Part shown: in pieces, positions 45,612 through 53,894 of the stretch
How positions within the stretch are numbered: the stretch's first letter is position 1
How the letters are laid out: the number at the start of each line of letters is the position of its first letter
DNA from: Cytobacillus oceanisediminis
GTDB taxonomy: Bacteria; Bacillota; Bacilli; Bacillales; Cytobacillaceae
NCBI RefSeq assembly: GCF_004366035.1
Contig: NZ_SOEE01000004.1
Location: 134,007-198,006, forward strand
Direction of reading: 5' to 3'
DNA: 64,000 bases
The notes under the pieces: generated by a model
Told to the model about the DNA's origin: nothing
What the model saw: the letters and a program-made list of their open reading frames with translations, nothing else
The model's database searches: none
Made by a program: the position numbers and the translations under genes

Positions 45612-46841
45612 TTAAACCGTCTGAGATTCCTTAAGTTGCATAGAAGGGCCAAAGAATTCGTAGCGGATATTTTCCTTCAGAAAGCCTGCTTCAAGCAATG
45701 CCTCGTACATAGCCTGCATAAATTGAACGGGTCCGCACATATAGACCATACTTTCTTTATTCGGCACTATTGTGTTTAACCACTCTGAAGTAATATAACC
45801 TTCCTTGCTGAAGGTCTTTTCGGCCTTATCTTTTTCTGTTGGACTTTCATAGCAGAAATAGGTTTTTACCAATGGATTATTTTTTTCAATTTCGTGTACT
45901 TCCTCTGAAAATGCATGTACTTTTCCGTTGAGTGCAGCATGAACAAATATTGTTTCATGCTTTACTCCTGTTGCATCAAGATGACGCAGCATGCTATGCA
46001 TTGGTGTAATGCCTACTCCGCCGCTAAGCAGAACGACAGGATTATCTATTCCATCCAGAACAAATTCTCCAGCAGGAGCACTTATTTCTAAATGATCGCC
46101 TTCTTTCAGGTCATTGTGAAGATAGCTGGAAACCTTTCCGTCCGGTTTTTCAGAATTACCTTCTTCTTTCTTAACAGAGATTCTGTAATATGACTTTTCC
46201 GGTGAGTCAGATAAGCTGTATTGGCGGATATGCGTATATTCTTCTCCTGGAATATTTAATTTCACACTAATATACTGGCCCGGAAGATAGCTGGAAATAT
46301 TTCCTCCATCGTCAGGTGTAAAATAGAAGGAAGTAATTACATCACTTTCTTTCACCTTTTTTGCAACAGTGAATGTTCTGAAGTCATCCCAGCCTCCTGG
46401 CTGATCAGCGGCATCCTCATAAAGGCTCTTTTCTAATCCGATGAATGCATCCGCAATCACACCATAAGCTTTAACCCATGCATCAATAATATCTTCAGTA
46501 GCAGCCTCTTTCAGCACTTCCTTGATTGCAAGAATTAAGTGCTCTCCAACAATTGGATAATGTTCAGGCTTAATGCCTAAAGATCTGTGCTTATGAGCGA
46601 TTTGTGTGACAACCGGGAGAATAGCTTCCAGGTTATCGATATATTTTGCAGCAGCATATACAGAATTTGCCAGTGCTTTTTGCTGTCGGCCCTGTTTCTG
46701 ATTAGCATGATTAAAGATGTTCAGCAGTTCAGGGTGATTTGTAAACATTAACTTATAAAAGGTTTTCGTAATATCTTCGCCATGTTTTTCAAGTACAGGT
46801 ACAGTGCTTTTAATAATTTCAATTGTTTTTGTGTCCAACAT
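45612..46841 (-). CDS. hmp: Flavohaemoglobin Hmp, nitric oxide dioxygenase
   Basis: Converts NO and O2 to nitrate using NAD(P)H. The globin domain (~1-140) has the haem-ligand region VVTQIAHKHRSLGIKPEHYP (proximal His); the FAD domain has YLPGQYISVKL and RQYSLSD (~205-212); the NAD domain has LLSGGVGITPMHSML and VYMCGPVQFM. 409 residues from the ATG at 46841, behind AAGGAG; the frame is open upstream but not homologous. An FNR-type dyad sits upstream. In B. subtilis, hmp is not at this locus, so it is a local difference. Confidence 0.95.
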   Translation of the reverse strand: MLDTKTIEIIKSTVPVLEKHGEDITKTFYKLMFTNHPELLNIFNHANQKQGRQQKALANSVYAAAKYIDNLEAILPVVTQIAHKHRSLGIKPEHYPIVGEHLILAIKEVLKEAATEDIIDAWVKAYGVIADAFIGLEKSLYEDAADQPGGWDDFRTFTVAKKVKESDVITSFYFTPDDGGNISSYLPGQYISVKLNIPGEEYTHIRQYSLSDSPEKSYYRISVKKEEGNSEKPDGKVSSYLHNDLKEGDHLEISAPAGEFVLDGIDNPVVLLSGGVGITPMHSMLRHLDATGVKHETIFVHAALNGKVHAFSEEVHEIEKNNPLVKTYFCYESPTEKDKAEKTFSKEGYITSEWLNTIVPNKESMVYMCGPVQFMQAMYEALLEAGFLKENIRYEFFGPSMQLKESQTV

Positions 46842-46875
46842 ATCAGCAAAACTCCTTCTTATTATTTTCACTGTT

Positions 46876-46918
46876 ATTATAGTTGATATTGAAAACAAAA
46901 AATGTGATATAAATCACA
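46876..46918 (-). promoter_or_regulatory. hmp promoter with FNR/CRP-type dyad
   Basis: On the minus strand, TATAAT (46876-46881) lies downstream of the palindrome TGTGATATAAATCACA (46903-46918). The palindrome matches TGTGA-N6-TCACA, the FNR/CRP half-site pair. Its centre is about 41-42 bases before the predicted transcription start, the classic activating position; there is no good -35, as expected for activator dependence. Confidence 0.7.
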
Positions 46919-47154
46919 CCAAGTGAAAAAGTGAAGGAGCAATAAATAGAAAAATAATGACAAAATCCGTTGGGAATAGGGAAAATTTCTATCTTTTTGC
47001 ATACAGAAAGCGACACACTTTCTTTACTGAAATGCGCTATACTTTTTTCTAACAGAATCATAGCACATAAATATATGAGAGTATTTGACCGCTAAAGTCA
47101 CTCTATCAGATGCTGATTCTGAAGAGGAAGCAAGAAGTATAATTTTAATCTTTG

Positions 47155-47343
47155 ATAACTGTCAAGCTCCAGTGCCTACCCTTTCGAGGTCACAAGTCAA
47201 TCCTCCCAGAAAGGCATAGAACGCCTTTCCGAGAGGCTCGTCTTGTGCTTGAGGGCCACAGGATGTGGGTCATGCAGACGTTGCCACAGGACGTGGCGTT
47301 CATAGTCTGCGTTTATTCGTGGGCAAGGCGCTTGCGCTTTTCT
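47155..47343 (+). repeat. Dispersed structured repeat, long copy, before spoIIGA
   Basis: Same ends as the 40063-40130 copy (ATAACTGTC-AGCTCCAG at left, GGGCAAGGCGCTTGCGCTTT at right) but about 120 bases longer. The inside contains nested inverted repeats: CACAAG/CTTGTG, GAAAGGC/GCCTTTC, and CAGAC...GCCAC/GTGGC...GTCTG. It ends 4 bases before the spoIIGA ribosome site. The open frame across it (47152-47361) is not a gene. Confidence 0.8.
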
Positions 47344-47357
47344 AAGGGGGAAGATAA

Positions 47358-48296
47358 TTGACCGTCTATTTGGATATTATCTGGGCGCTAAATTTTATGT
47401 TTGACAGCCTTCTCCTTTATCTAACAGCCATCATACTAAAAAGAGAAATCAGGCTTTGGAGGATTTTTGCAGGCGGCTTAATAGGATCGATCATCATTTT
47501 ATTAGTATTTACACCATTTAATGAATATTCAGGTCACCCGCTCACTAAATTATTATTCTCAGTTGCAATGGTATTGGCTGTTTTTGGCTTTAAGCGTTTG
47601 CGTTACTTTCTAAAAGGTCTCATGACTTTTTATTTTGCTACTTTTTTAGTTGGAGGCTCCTTAATAGGCATTCATTATTTTATTAATTTTGATTTTCAGC
47701 TTTCTTCATCCGTCATGCTCGCCAGTGTTAAGGGCTTTGGTGATCCAATCAGCTGGCTGTTTGTACTTCTTGGGTTTCCTCTTGCCTGGCATTTCTCTAA
47801 GAGAAACGTTGAAGGAATCGAGATGACAAAAATTCAGTATGACTCTTTAGTAATGGTGCGTGTTGTTATCAATGAAACAGAATTCCGTTTCAAAGGCCTA
47901 ATAGACAGCGGCAACCAGTTATACGATCCCATTTCTAAAATGCCAGTGATGTTTATATCCGTTAAAGACAGGCTTGACGAGTTCCCGCCTGAAATTATTA
48001 AAATGGCAGGGAACCCGGAAGATATCATTATGGGCAGTGATTCAATTGGCGGGGATTGGGAGCATAAAATGAGGGTAATTCCATGTAAGGTTGTTGGACA
48101 AGAACACCAGTTGATTATAGGATTCAAGCCTGACCGCATTATCCTTGAAAAAGAGAATGAAATAATAGAAGCGGAGCGTGGATTAGTTTCCTTTTCCATG
48201 CAGCAGCTTTCTGCGGACGATGCGTTTCAGTGCATTGTTCACCCTAAGATGCTTACAGGTACAAGTACAATGAAGCAGGATGCAAAAGTAAGTTAA
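47358..48296 (+). CDS. spoIIGA: Sporulation sigma-E factor-processing peptidase SpoIIGA
   Basis: A membrane aspartic protease that cleaves pro-sigma-E in the mother cell after a signal from SpoIIR. The N-terminal half has five membrane helices (~1-150); the C-terminal half holds the catalytic [16 protein letters not shown] (DSG, Asp ~183). 312 residues. TTG 47358 follows AAGGGGGAAG. sigE follows 44 bases later as in the B. subtilis spoIIG operon. Confidence 0.95.
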   Translation: MTVYLDIIWALNFMFDSLLLYLTAIILKREIRLWRIFAGGLIGSIIILLVFTPFNEYSGHPLTKLLFSVAMVLAVFGFKRLRYFLKGLMTFYFATFLVGGSLIGIHYFINFDFQLSSSVMLASVKGFGDPISWLFVLLGFPLAWHFSKRNVEGIEMTKIQYDSLVMVRVVINETEFRFKGLIDSGNQLYDPISKMPVMFISVKDRLDEFPPEIIKMAGNPEDIIMGSDSIGGDWEHKMRVIPCKVVGQEHQLIIGFKPDRIILEKENEIIEAERGLVSFSMQQLSADDAFQCIVHPKMLTGTSTMKQDAKVS

Positions 48297-48340
48297 TATA
48301 CTATACTCTGCAAAAACATAATTTAGAAGGAGGACAAATC

Positions 48341-49060
48341 ATGAAAAAGTTAAAACTTCGCTTATCCTACTATTGGTATAAATTATTGATTAAGCTGGGG
48401 ATCAAAACAGATGAAGTATATTATATAGGCGGCAGCGAAGCACTACCTCCTCCACTTAGTAAGGAAGAAGAAGAAATGCTCCTGATCAAGCTTCCGAAGG
48501 GAGATAAAGCTGCAAGGTCCATTTTAATTGAAAGAAATCTGCGTCTTGTTGTGTATATCGCCAGAAAGTTTGAAAATACAGGCATCAATATAGAGGACTT
48601 AATCAGCATTGGAACCATTGGGCTTATTAAAGCTGTAAATACGTTTAATCCAGAGAAAAAAATCAAGCTGGCTACATATGCATCCCGCTGTATTGAGAAT
48701 GAAATTCTAATGTATTTAAGAAGGAACAATAAAATCCGTTCTGAAGTATCCTTTGATGAACCCCTCAATATCGATTGGGATGGCAATGAACTGCTTCTTT
48801 CCGATGTGCTTGGCACTGAGGATGACATCATCACAAAAGATCTCGAAGCAAATGTTGATAAAAAGCTGCTGCTAAAGGCATTGCATCAGCTTTCGGATCG
48901 TGAAAAACAGATAATGGAACTTAGATTTGGCCTTGGATCGGGTGAAGAAAAAACTCAGAAGGATGTGGCAGATATGCTGGGTATTTCCCAGTCCTATATT
49001 TCACGTCTGGAAAAACGAATAATAAAAAGATTAAAAAAAGAATTTAATAAGATGGTTTAG
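48341..49060 (+). CDS. sigE: RNA polymerase sporulation sigma factor E
   Basis: Mother-cell sigma factor made as a precursor. The first ~27 residues ([18 protein letters not shown]...) are an amphipathic membrane-binding pro-sequence removed by SpoIIGA near TDEVYYIGG. Region 2 ([34 protein letters not shown]) and region 4 ([20 protein letters not shown]) are complete. 239 residues. GGAGG precedes ATG. Confidence 0.98.
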   Translation: MKKLKLRLSYYWYKLLIKLGIKTDEVYYIGGSEALPPPLSKEEEEMLLIKLPKGDKAARSILIERNLRLVVYIARKFENTGINIEDLISIGTIGLIKAVNTFNPEKKIKLATYASRCIENEILMYLRRNNKIRSEVSFDEPLNIDWDGNELLLSDVLGTEDDIITKDLEANVDKKLLLKALHQLSDREKQIMELRFGLGSGEEKTQKDVADMLGISQSYISRLEKRIIKRLKKEFNKMV

Positions 49061-49161
49061 AACTTTTAGCAGGAATATTTTTTTACAAAATTTTGCAAGG
49101 GAAAAACCTAGTGTTTATGATGCTTTGACCGTTTCCCCATCCGGCAGTCGGATTAGCCGGT

Positions 49162-49190
49162 GCATATTTTTCCTTTCCAAGGAGATACTG
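49162..49190 (+). promoter_or_regulatory. Probable sigma-F/sigma-G promoter of sigG
   Basis: GCATA (49162-49166), 14 bases, GGAGATACTG (49181-49190) fits the forespore patterns GYWTA and GGNNANANT. In B. subtilis, sigG is first transcribed by sigma-F and then by sigma-G itself. The region also holds the small inverted repeat CCGGC/GCCGG (~49140-49160). Confidence 0.55.
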
Positions 49191-49227
49191 TTTTTTGTAC
49201 AGCAGCTCCTGTGAGGAGGGAAATGGA

Positions 49228-50007
49228 TTGACTCGAAATAAAGTAGAAATTTGCGGTGTTGATACTTCAAAGCTTCCAGTTTTAAAAAACGAAGAAATGA
49301 GAGAGCTCTTCAAGCAAATGCATAAGGGGGATATAACCGCACGGGAAAAACTCGTCAACGGCAATTTGCGTCTCGTATTAAGTGTGATTCAGCGTTTTAA
49401 TAACAGAGGCGAATTTGTTGATGACCTTTTCCAGGTCGGCTGTATCGGTCTAATGAAATCTATTGATAATTTTGATCTAAGTCAAAACGTTAAGTTTTCC
49501 ACCTATGCAGTTCCGATGATCATTGGGGAAATACGCAGGTACCTGCGTGATAATAACCCGATTCGCGTCTCGCGTTCATTAAGGGACATTGCTTATAAAG
49601 CTCTGCAGGTAAGAGAACGTTTAATGAGCAAAACATCCAGAGAGCCTACAGCGGAAGAAATAGCAAAAGAGCTGGATGTGCCTCATGAAGAAATCGTTTT
49701 TGCATTGGATGCAATTCAGGATCCTGTCTCTTTATTTGAACCCATTTATAATGATGGCGGAGATCCGATTTTTGTGATGGATCAACTGAGCGATGAACGG
49801 AACAAAGATATTCAATGGATCGAAGAGATAGCTCTAAAAGAGGGAATGAGAAGACTGAATGAGCGGGAAAAACTGATTCTTAGAAAACGCTTCTTCCAGG
49901 GCAAAACTCAAATGGAAGTGGCAGAGGAAATTGGCATTTCCCAGGCTCAAGTTTCACGGCTTGAAAAAGCGGCAATCAAACAAATGAATAAGAATATTCA
50001 AAGCTAG
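49228..50007 (+). CDS. sigG: RNA polymerase sporulation sigma factor G
   Basis: Late forespore sigma factor. TRNKVEICGVDTSKLPVLKN at the N-terminus and FNRGEF/DDLFQVGCIGLMKSI, YAVPMIIGEIRRYLRDN and region 4 TQMEVAEEIGISQAQVSRLE are nearly identical to B. subtilis SigG. TTG 49228 follows GGAGGG; 259 residues. A terminator overlaps the stop. Confidence 0.98.
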   Translation: MTRNKVEICGVDTSKLPVLKNEEMRELFKQMHKGDITAREKLVNGNLRLVLSVIQRFNNRGEFVDDLFQVGCIGLMKSIDNFDLSQNVKFSTYAVPMIIGEIRRYLRDNNPIRVSRSLRDIAYKALQVRERLMSKTSREPTAEEIAKELDVPHEEIVFALDAIQDPVSLFEPIYNDGGDPIFVMDQLSDERNKDIQWIEEIALKEGMRRLNEREKLILRKRFFQGKTQMEVAEEIGISQAQVSRLEKAAIKQMNKNIQS

Positions 50008-50029
50008 CAGCCAATTTGGCTGCTTTTTA
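50006..50029 (+). terminator. Intrinsic terminator after sigG
   Basis: AGCAGCCA/TGGCTGCT stem with a 3-base loop and five Ts, overlapping the sigG stop codon. Confidence 0.85.
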
Positions 50030-50101
50030 TATTTACCAAACATTTTTCCTATAGGGGCAAACATATATTGAATAAGAACATAAATTGGGAGTGAAATGTC
50101 G

Positions 50102-50371
50102 ATGGTGAAAATATCTGAGTTTCAAATGAAGGATGTTGTAAATGTAGCTGACGGCAAAAAGCTTGGAAATATTGGGGATATAGATATTAATATAAATACA
50201 GGGAAAATTGAAGCCGTTATTATTGGGGGAGCGGGAAAGGTGTTGGGTTTTTTTGGGAGAGATGCTGATGTTGTCATACCGTGGAAAAATATTATAAAAA
50301 TTGGTGAGGATGTCATACTGGTCCGCTATCAGGACGCGATTGAGCCAAAATATATTGAGGAGGAAGCATAA
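50102..50371 (+). CDS. ylmC: PRC-barrel protein, YlmC/YmxH family
   Basis: An 89-residue PRC-barrel protein (KISEFQMKDVVNVADGKKLG, DIDININTGKIEAVIIGG). B. subtilis YlmC/YmxH proteins are linked to sporulation but lack a defined biochemical role. ATG 50102 is chosen because GGGAGTG ends 8 bases before it; ATG 50096 is too close. B. subtilis has ylmA before ylmC; it is missing here. Confidence 0.88.
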   Translation: MVKISEFQMKDVVNVADGKKLGNIGDIDININTGKIEAVIIGGAGKVLGFFGRDADVVIPWKNIIKIGEDVILVRYQDAIEPKYIEEEA

Positions 50372-50440
50372 GAGTTGTTAATGGTGTCATCACTGCCTGC
50401 CTTGTGGTAAACTATAGAAAAATAAGATGGGGTTAATCGC

Positions 50441-51268
50441 ATGGAACCATTTTCTTTAAAAACGGAAGAGTATTTTGTCATAAAACAGTGGGCGGATCGT
50501 TTTCCTAATATAACGGCCGGTTTTACAACTAAAAATGGCGACTGTAGCCGTAATGAATACAAAACGCTTAATGTAGGATTGCATGTGAACGACAGCAATG
50601 AAGCAGTCAGCCGAAATCGGCAGCATGTGGCTGACTTGCTTGGGTTTTCTCATGAAAAGTGGGTTGGTGCTGAACAAACTCATGAAATAAATATAAAAGA
50701 AGTTACCAGAAAAGATAAAGGGAAGGGTGCTCTTGTTTACGAGGATTCCTTTTCTGGTACTGACGGGTTTTTCACTTATTCTAAAGGTGTCATGCTGACT
50801 CTCTGTTATGCGGATTGTGTACCGCTTTACTTTTTGCATGAAAAGACAGGTGCCATAGGCATGGCCCATGCAGGCTGGAAAGGTACTGTCGGGGGGATTG
50901 GCAGGAAGATGGCCGAGCTATTTGCCAAAGAAGGCATTGACTTAAGTGAGGTCCAAACCGTGATTGGCCCTTCCATTTGCAGAAATTGTTATATAGTTGA
51001 TGATCGTGTTATTTCAAAAGTGCAAAAAATACTAGAAGATGTCGATATAAAGCCATATAATCAAATTAGTGACAATCAATTCCAGCTTGATTTGAAAGAG
51101 CTTAACCGGACAATTCTGATAAATGCAGGAATTCCTCATGAAAATATCATGATTACTGATTATTGCACAAGCTGTCATGAATACTATTTTTTTTCCCACA
51201 GAAGAGATAGGGGAAAGACCGGCAGAATGATGAGCTTTATTGGCTGGAAGGAGGAAGTCGGAAGCTAA
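50441..51268 (+). CDS. pgeF: Polyphenol oxidase/purine nucleoside phosphorylase YlmD (PgeF family)
   Basis: A Cu-oxidase_4 (YfiH/LACC1) family enzyme; characterised members act on purine nucleosides. Conserved metal site residues are in LCYADCVPLYF, MAHAGWKGTVGGI and DYCTSCHEYYFFSHRRD (His-Cys-His set). 275 residues. Its TAA touches the ylmE ATG, so the two are coupled. It belongs to the ylmC-H unit with sepF. Confidence 0.9.
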   Translation: MEPFSLKTEEYFVIKQWADRFPNITAGFTTKNGDCSRNEYKTLNVGLHVNDSNEAVSRNRQHVADLLGFSHEKWVGAEQTHEINIKEVTRKDKGKGALVYEDSFSGTDGFFTYSKGVMLTLCYADCVPLYFLHEKTGAIGMAHAGWKGTVGGIGRKMAELFAKEGIDLSEVQTVIGPSICRNCYIVDDRVISKVQKILEDVDIKPYNQISDNQFQLDLKELNRTILINAGIPHENIMITDYCTSCHEYYFFSHRRDRGKTGRMMSFIGWKEEVGS

Positions 51269-51955
51269 ATGAGAGTAGAAGATAATTTAAAGCAAATTAA
51301 GTCAGCTATACAGGAAGCGTGCATTAAGGCCAACCGTAAGACAGAAGAAATTACCCTCATTGCTGTTACTAAGTACGTAACAGCGGAAAGGGCACAAGAA
51401 GCTCTTGAAGCAGGTATTGTTCATTTAGGTGAAAATAGGGATGAAGGACTGCTTGCCAAGTGGGATGTGTTAAAGGACAAGCCTACATGGCATTTTATTG
51501 GAACGCTGCAAACGCGCAAAGTGAAAAATATCATTGATAAAGTGGATTATATTCATTCACTGGACAGGCATTCCCTCGCGAAGGAAATCAACAAGCGGGC
51601 TGACCGAAAGATAAATTGTTTTGTTCAGGTTAATGTCTCAGGCGAAGAGTCGAAACAGGGAATAAATCCTGAAGAGGTAGCTGACTTTATTTCATGCCTG
51701 GCTGATTATAAAAATATCAATATCATCGGCCTTATGACAATGGCACCACTTTCAGCGGACGAGGAATTGCTTCGTTCCTGTTTCCGGAAGCTAAAGAATC
51801 TGCAATCAAAGGTAAAAGATCTGGGATTTGATTTTGCTCCTTGTACTGAGCTTTCAATGGGCATGTCTAATGATTTTTCCCTGGCAATTGAAGAAGGTGC
51901 CACAATGGTGAGGATTGGTACTGCTTTAGTAGGCCAAAAGAGTCAGGAGGATTGA
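51269..51955 (+). CDS. ylmE: YggS/PLPBP-family pyridoxal phosphate-binding protein YlmE
   Basis: A 228-residue PLP homeostasis protein with the N-terminal domain fold of alanine racemase. The PLP Lys lies in [19 protein letters not shown] (~30-48), followed by [27 protein letters not shown] and [20 protein letters not shown]. It does not itself catalyse racemisation. GGAAG site lies in the end of ylmD. Confidence 0.95.
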   Translation: MRVEDNLKQIKSAIQEACIKANRKTEEITLIAVTKYVTAERAQEALEAGIVHLGENRDEGLLAKWDVLKDKPTWHFIGTLQTRKVKNIIDKVDYIHSLDRHSLAKEINKRADRKINCFVQVNVSGEESKQGINPEEVADFISCLADYKNINIIGLMTMAPLSADEELLRSCFRKLKNLQSKVKDLGFDFAPCTELSMGMSNDFSLAIEEGATMVRIGTALVGQKSQED

Positions 51956-51959
51956 TAAA

Positions 51960-52406
51960 ATGAGTATAAAATCAAAATTTAAAACATTTTTCTTCCTGGA
52001 TGATGAATATGACTATAAGGAAGAGGAAATCATCGAAGAAGAAAGAGAGCCGGTGAAGCAGGTGCAAAAGCAGCAGCAGCCAGTTCAAAAACAGAACATC
52101 GTCAGCCTCCAAAGTGTGCAGAAGTCTTCTAAAGTAGTTCTTGTTGAACCGCGTGTTTATGCAGAAGCACAGGATATTGCGGATCAGTTGAAAAACAGAA
52201 GAGCTGTTGTTGTCAATCTGCAGAGAATAGAAAAAGATCAGGCGAAGCGGATTGTTGACTTCCTAAGCGGAACCGTTTATGCCATCGGCGGAGATATTCA
52301 AAAGATTGGAACTGATATTTTTCTATGTACCCCTGACAATGTTGAGGTTTCAGGAAATATCTCTCAGCTGATGAAAGAACAAGAATTAGAAAATACGAGG
52401 TGGTAG
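51960..52406 (+). CDS. sepF: Cell division protein SepF
   Basis: SepF (YlmF) anchors FtsZ to the membrane and shapes the septum. It has an N-terminal amphipathic membrane helix ([12 protein letters not shown]), an acidic/Gln-rich linker (~15-55) and the SepF core ([40 protein letters not shown]). 148 residues. It is 4 bases after ylmE with an AGGAGG site. Confidence 0.96.
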   Translation: MSIKSKFKTFFFLDDEYDYKEEEIIEEEREPVKQVQKQQQPVQKQNIVSLQSVQKSSKVVLVEPRVYAEAQDIADQLKNRRAVVVNLQRIEKDQAKRIVDFLSGTVYAIGGDIQKIGTDIFLCTPDNVEVSGNISQLMKEQELENTRW

Positions 52407-52412
52407 CATTTA

Positions 52413-52676
52413 ATGGAATTAGTATTTGGGATATTGTCATCTGCAATTTATTATTACTCGTGGGCACTGATTATTTATATTTTGCTGTCCTGGTTCCCTA
52501 ATGCCAGGGAATCCGCTTTTGGCCAGTTTCTTGCAAGGATTTGTGAACCGTACCTTGAGCCTTTCCGCAAAATCATTCCTCCGCTTGGAATGATTGATAT
52601 CTCTCCTATTGTGGCTATCTTAGTTTTGCGATTTGCCACTGGAGGTTTGCAGCAGCTTTTTTATTGGATTTCATAA
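52413..52676 (+). CDS. ylmG: YggT-family membrane protein YlmG
   Basis: An 87-residue YggT protein with two membrane helices (~4-24 and ~60-80) and the conserved [20 protein letters not shown] and [13 protein letters not shown]. The family is linked to cell division and envelope stress in diverse bacteria; mechanism unknown. It is 6 bases after sepF, followed by a terminator-like hairpin. Confidence 0.93.
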   Translation: MELVFGILSSAIYYYSWALIIYILLSWFPNARESAFGQFLARICEPYLEPFRKIIPPLGMIDISPIVAILVLRFATGGLQQLFYWIS

Positions 52677-52686
52677 TACTACAAAC

Positions 52687-52711
52687 AGGGCTATCAAAAT
52701 GGCCCTTTTTT
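52687..52711 (+). terminator. Terminator-like hairpin after ylmG
   Basis: AGGGC/GCCCT stem with a loop of about 10 bases and a run of Ts. The stem is short, so read-through into ylmH is likely. Confidence 0.6.
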
Positions 52712-52739
52712 ATTTGTGTAAAAAGGAGGTTCCTTAAAG

Positions 52740-53513
52740 ATGACCATTTATCAGCACTTCCGGCCGGAAGAAAAAGAATTTGTTGATCAGGTTCTTAACT
52801 GGAGAGACCTTGTGGAAAATACATATGCTCCGAAGCTTACTGATTTTCTTGATCCAAGGGAGCAGCAAATCCTTAACAGCGTCATAGGGCAGCATTCCGG
52901 AATTTTATTTGCTTTATTTGGCGGAACTCCAAATTCTGAGAGAAGGAGAGCCCTCATATTTCCGGATTACTATGACAGTGATGAGGGAGATTTTCAAATT
53001 CGGCTGTTTGAACTTGAATATCCAAAAAAGTTTGTCACCATAGAACACCCGCAAGTGCTGGGCAGTCTAATGTCTCTGGGGCTAAAAAGAGGAAAATTCG
53101 GTGATATCCTTTTTGAAGATGACAGAATCCAGTTTTTTGCAGCACAAGAAATTGAAGATTACATCAGCCTGCAGCTGCAGTCAATTGGCAGAGCTTCCGT
53201 GTCTCTGAAAAAAAAGCCATTTTCAGAGGCGATCCAATCAGCAGAAGTGTGGAAAGAAAGCTCCATCACCTCTTCATCCCTGAGATTGGACACAGTCATC
53301 TCAGCCATCTACAATATCTCCAGGCAAAAATCCCAGCTCTATATCCAGCAGGGACTAGTCAAAGTCAATTGGACGCAAATAGAAAACCCCTCATTTGAAT
53401 GCCAGCAAAGCGACATCATTTCAGTCAGGGGACAAGGCCGTTCCAAAATAATAGAAATAGATGGGAAAACAAAGAAGGACAAATGGAGGATTATTACTGG
53501 GAGGCAAGGGTAA
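52740..53513 (+). CDS. ylmH: S4-domain RNA-binding protein YlmH
   Basis: A 257-residue protein with an N-terminal YlmH domain (FRPEEKEFVDQVLNW, GQHSGILFALFGG, RRALIFPDYYD) and a C-terminal S4 RNA-binding domain (~180-250, LRLDTVISAIYNISRQKSQL, VKVNW). B. subtilis YlmH is associated with ribosome rescue and division genes. AAAGGAGG precedes ATG. Confidence 0.93.
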   Translation: MTIYQHFRPEEKEFVDQVLNWRDLVENTYAPKLTDFLDPREQQILNSVIGQHSGILFALFGGTPNSERRRALIFPDYYDSDEGDFQIRLFELEYPKKFVTIEHPQVLGSLMSLGLKRGKFGDILFEDDRIQFFAAQEIEDYISLQLQSIGRASVSLKKKPFSEAIQSAEVWKESSITSSSLRLDTVISAIYNISRQKSQLYIQQGLVKVNWTQIENPSFECQQSDIISVRGQGRSKIIEIDGKTKKDKWRIITGRQG

Positions 53514-53590
53514 TAGAAGGGGGGAATATTAAAAATACCCACTTATGGTTTTTATAGTTTTAAAATGTAATACATGTTTAAGACGCTGAG

Positions 53591-53716
53591 TTGACTGTAG
53601 CGGAGGCCACTTGACTCCTGCGGGAGGAGAGGGAGCGGGAGACCCCGCAGGCGAAGCCGAGGAGGCTCCCGTTCCTCCCCACGGAAAGCAAGTGCCCGAA
53701 GCGGAAGTAAACGGGC
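53591..53716 (+). repeat. Long structured intergenic repeat before divIVA
   Basis: TTGACTGTAGCGGAGGCCAC at the left and AAGTGCCCGAAGCGGAAGTA at the right form complementary ends (CCACTTG with CAAGTG), with GC-rich inner arms (CTCCTGCGGG with CCCGCAGG; GGGAGCGGG with CCCGTTCC). It is much GC-richer than its surroundings. From memory, it belongs to a repeat found many times in Bacillus chromosomes. Confidence 0.8.
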
Positions 53717-53790
53717 AATATAAATTACAAAAACAATTAATTACCTGTCAAAAGAAATAATTATAAACTTTGAAGGAATTTGAAACAACC

Positions 53791-53831
53791 TGTCGAATAA
53801 ATAATCTAAAGACTACGGAGTCTGCTATAAT
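53791..53831 (+). promoter_or_regulatory. divIVA promoter with a consensus Spo0A box
   Basis: TGCTATAAT (53823-53831) is an extended -10 element. TGTCGAA (53791-53797) is a perfect match to the Spo0A-binding box and lies about 30 bases upstream, overlapping or near the -35. A 7-base match can occur by chance. Confidence 0.5.
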
Positions 53832-53894
53832 TAAAATGAACCAGCAGGCTCAAACCAATTTACATAAGATCAACAGACCTGGGAGGTGGCAAAC

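Noticed and set aside
46843-47061. Minus-strand 72-codon frame over the hmp promoter
   Set aside because: It overlaps the FNR dyad and -10 of hmp, is low in complexity (Phe/Ile/Asn-rich) and lacks a ribosome site.
47152-47361. A 69-codon open frame upstream of spoIIGA
   Set aside because: It lies entirely in the structured repeat, has no ribosome site, and its codons follow the inverted-repeat arms.
53591-53716. Considered as a tRNA or small structured RNA gene because of its multi-arm fold
   Set aside because: No T-loop, no anticodon arm, no promoter or terminator, and it matches a dispersed repeat type.
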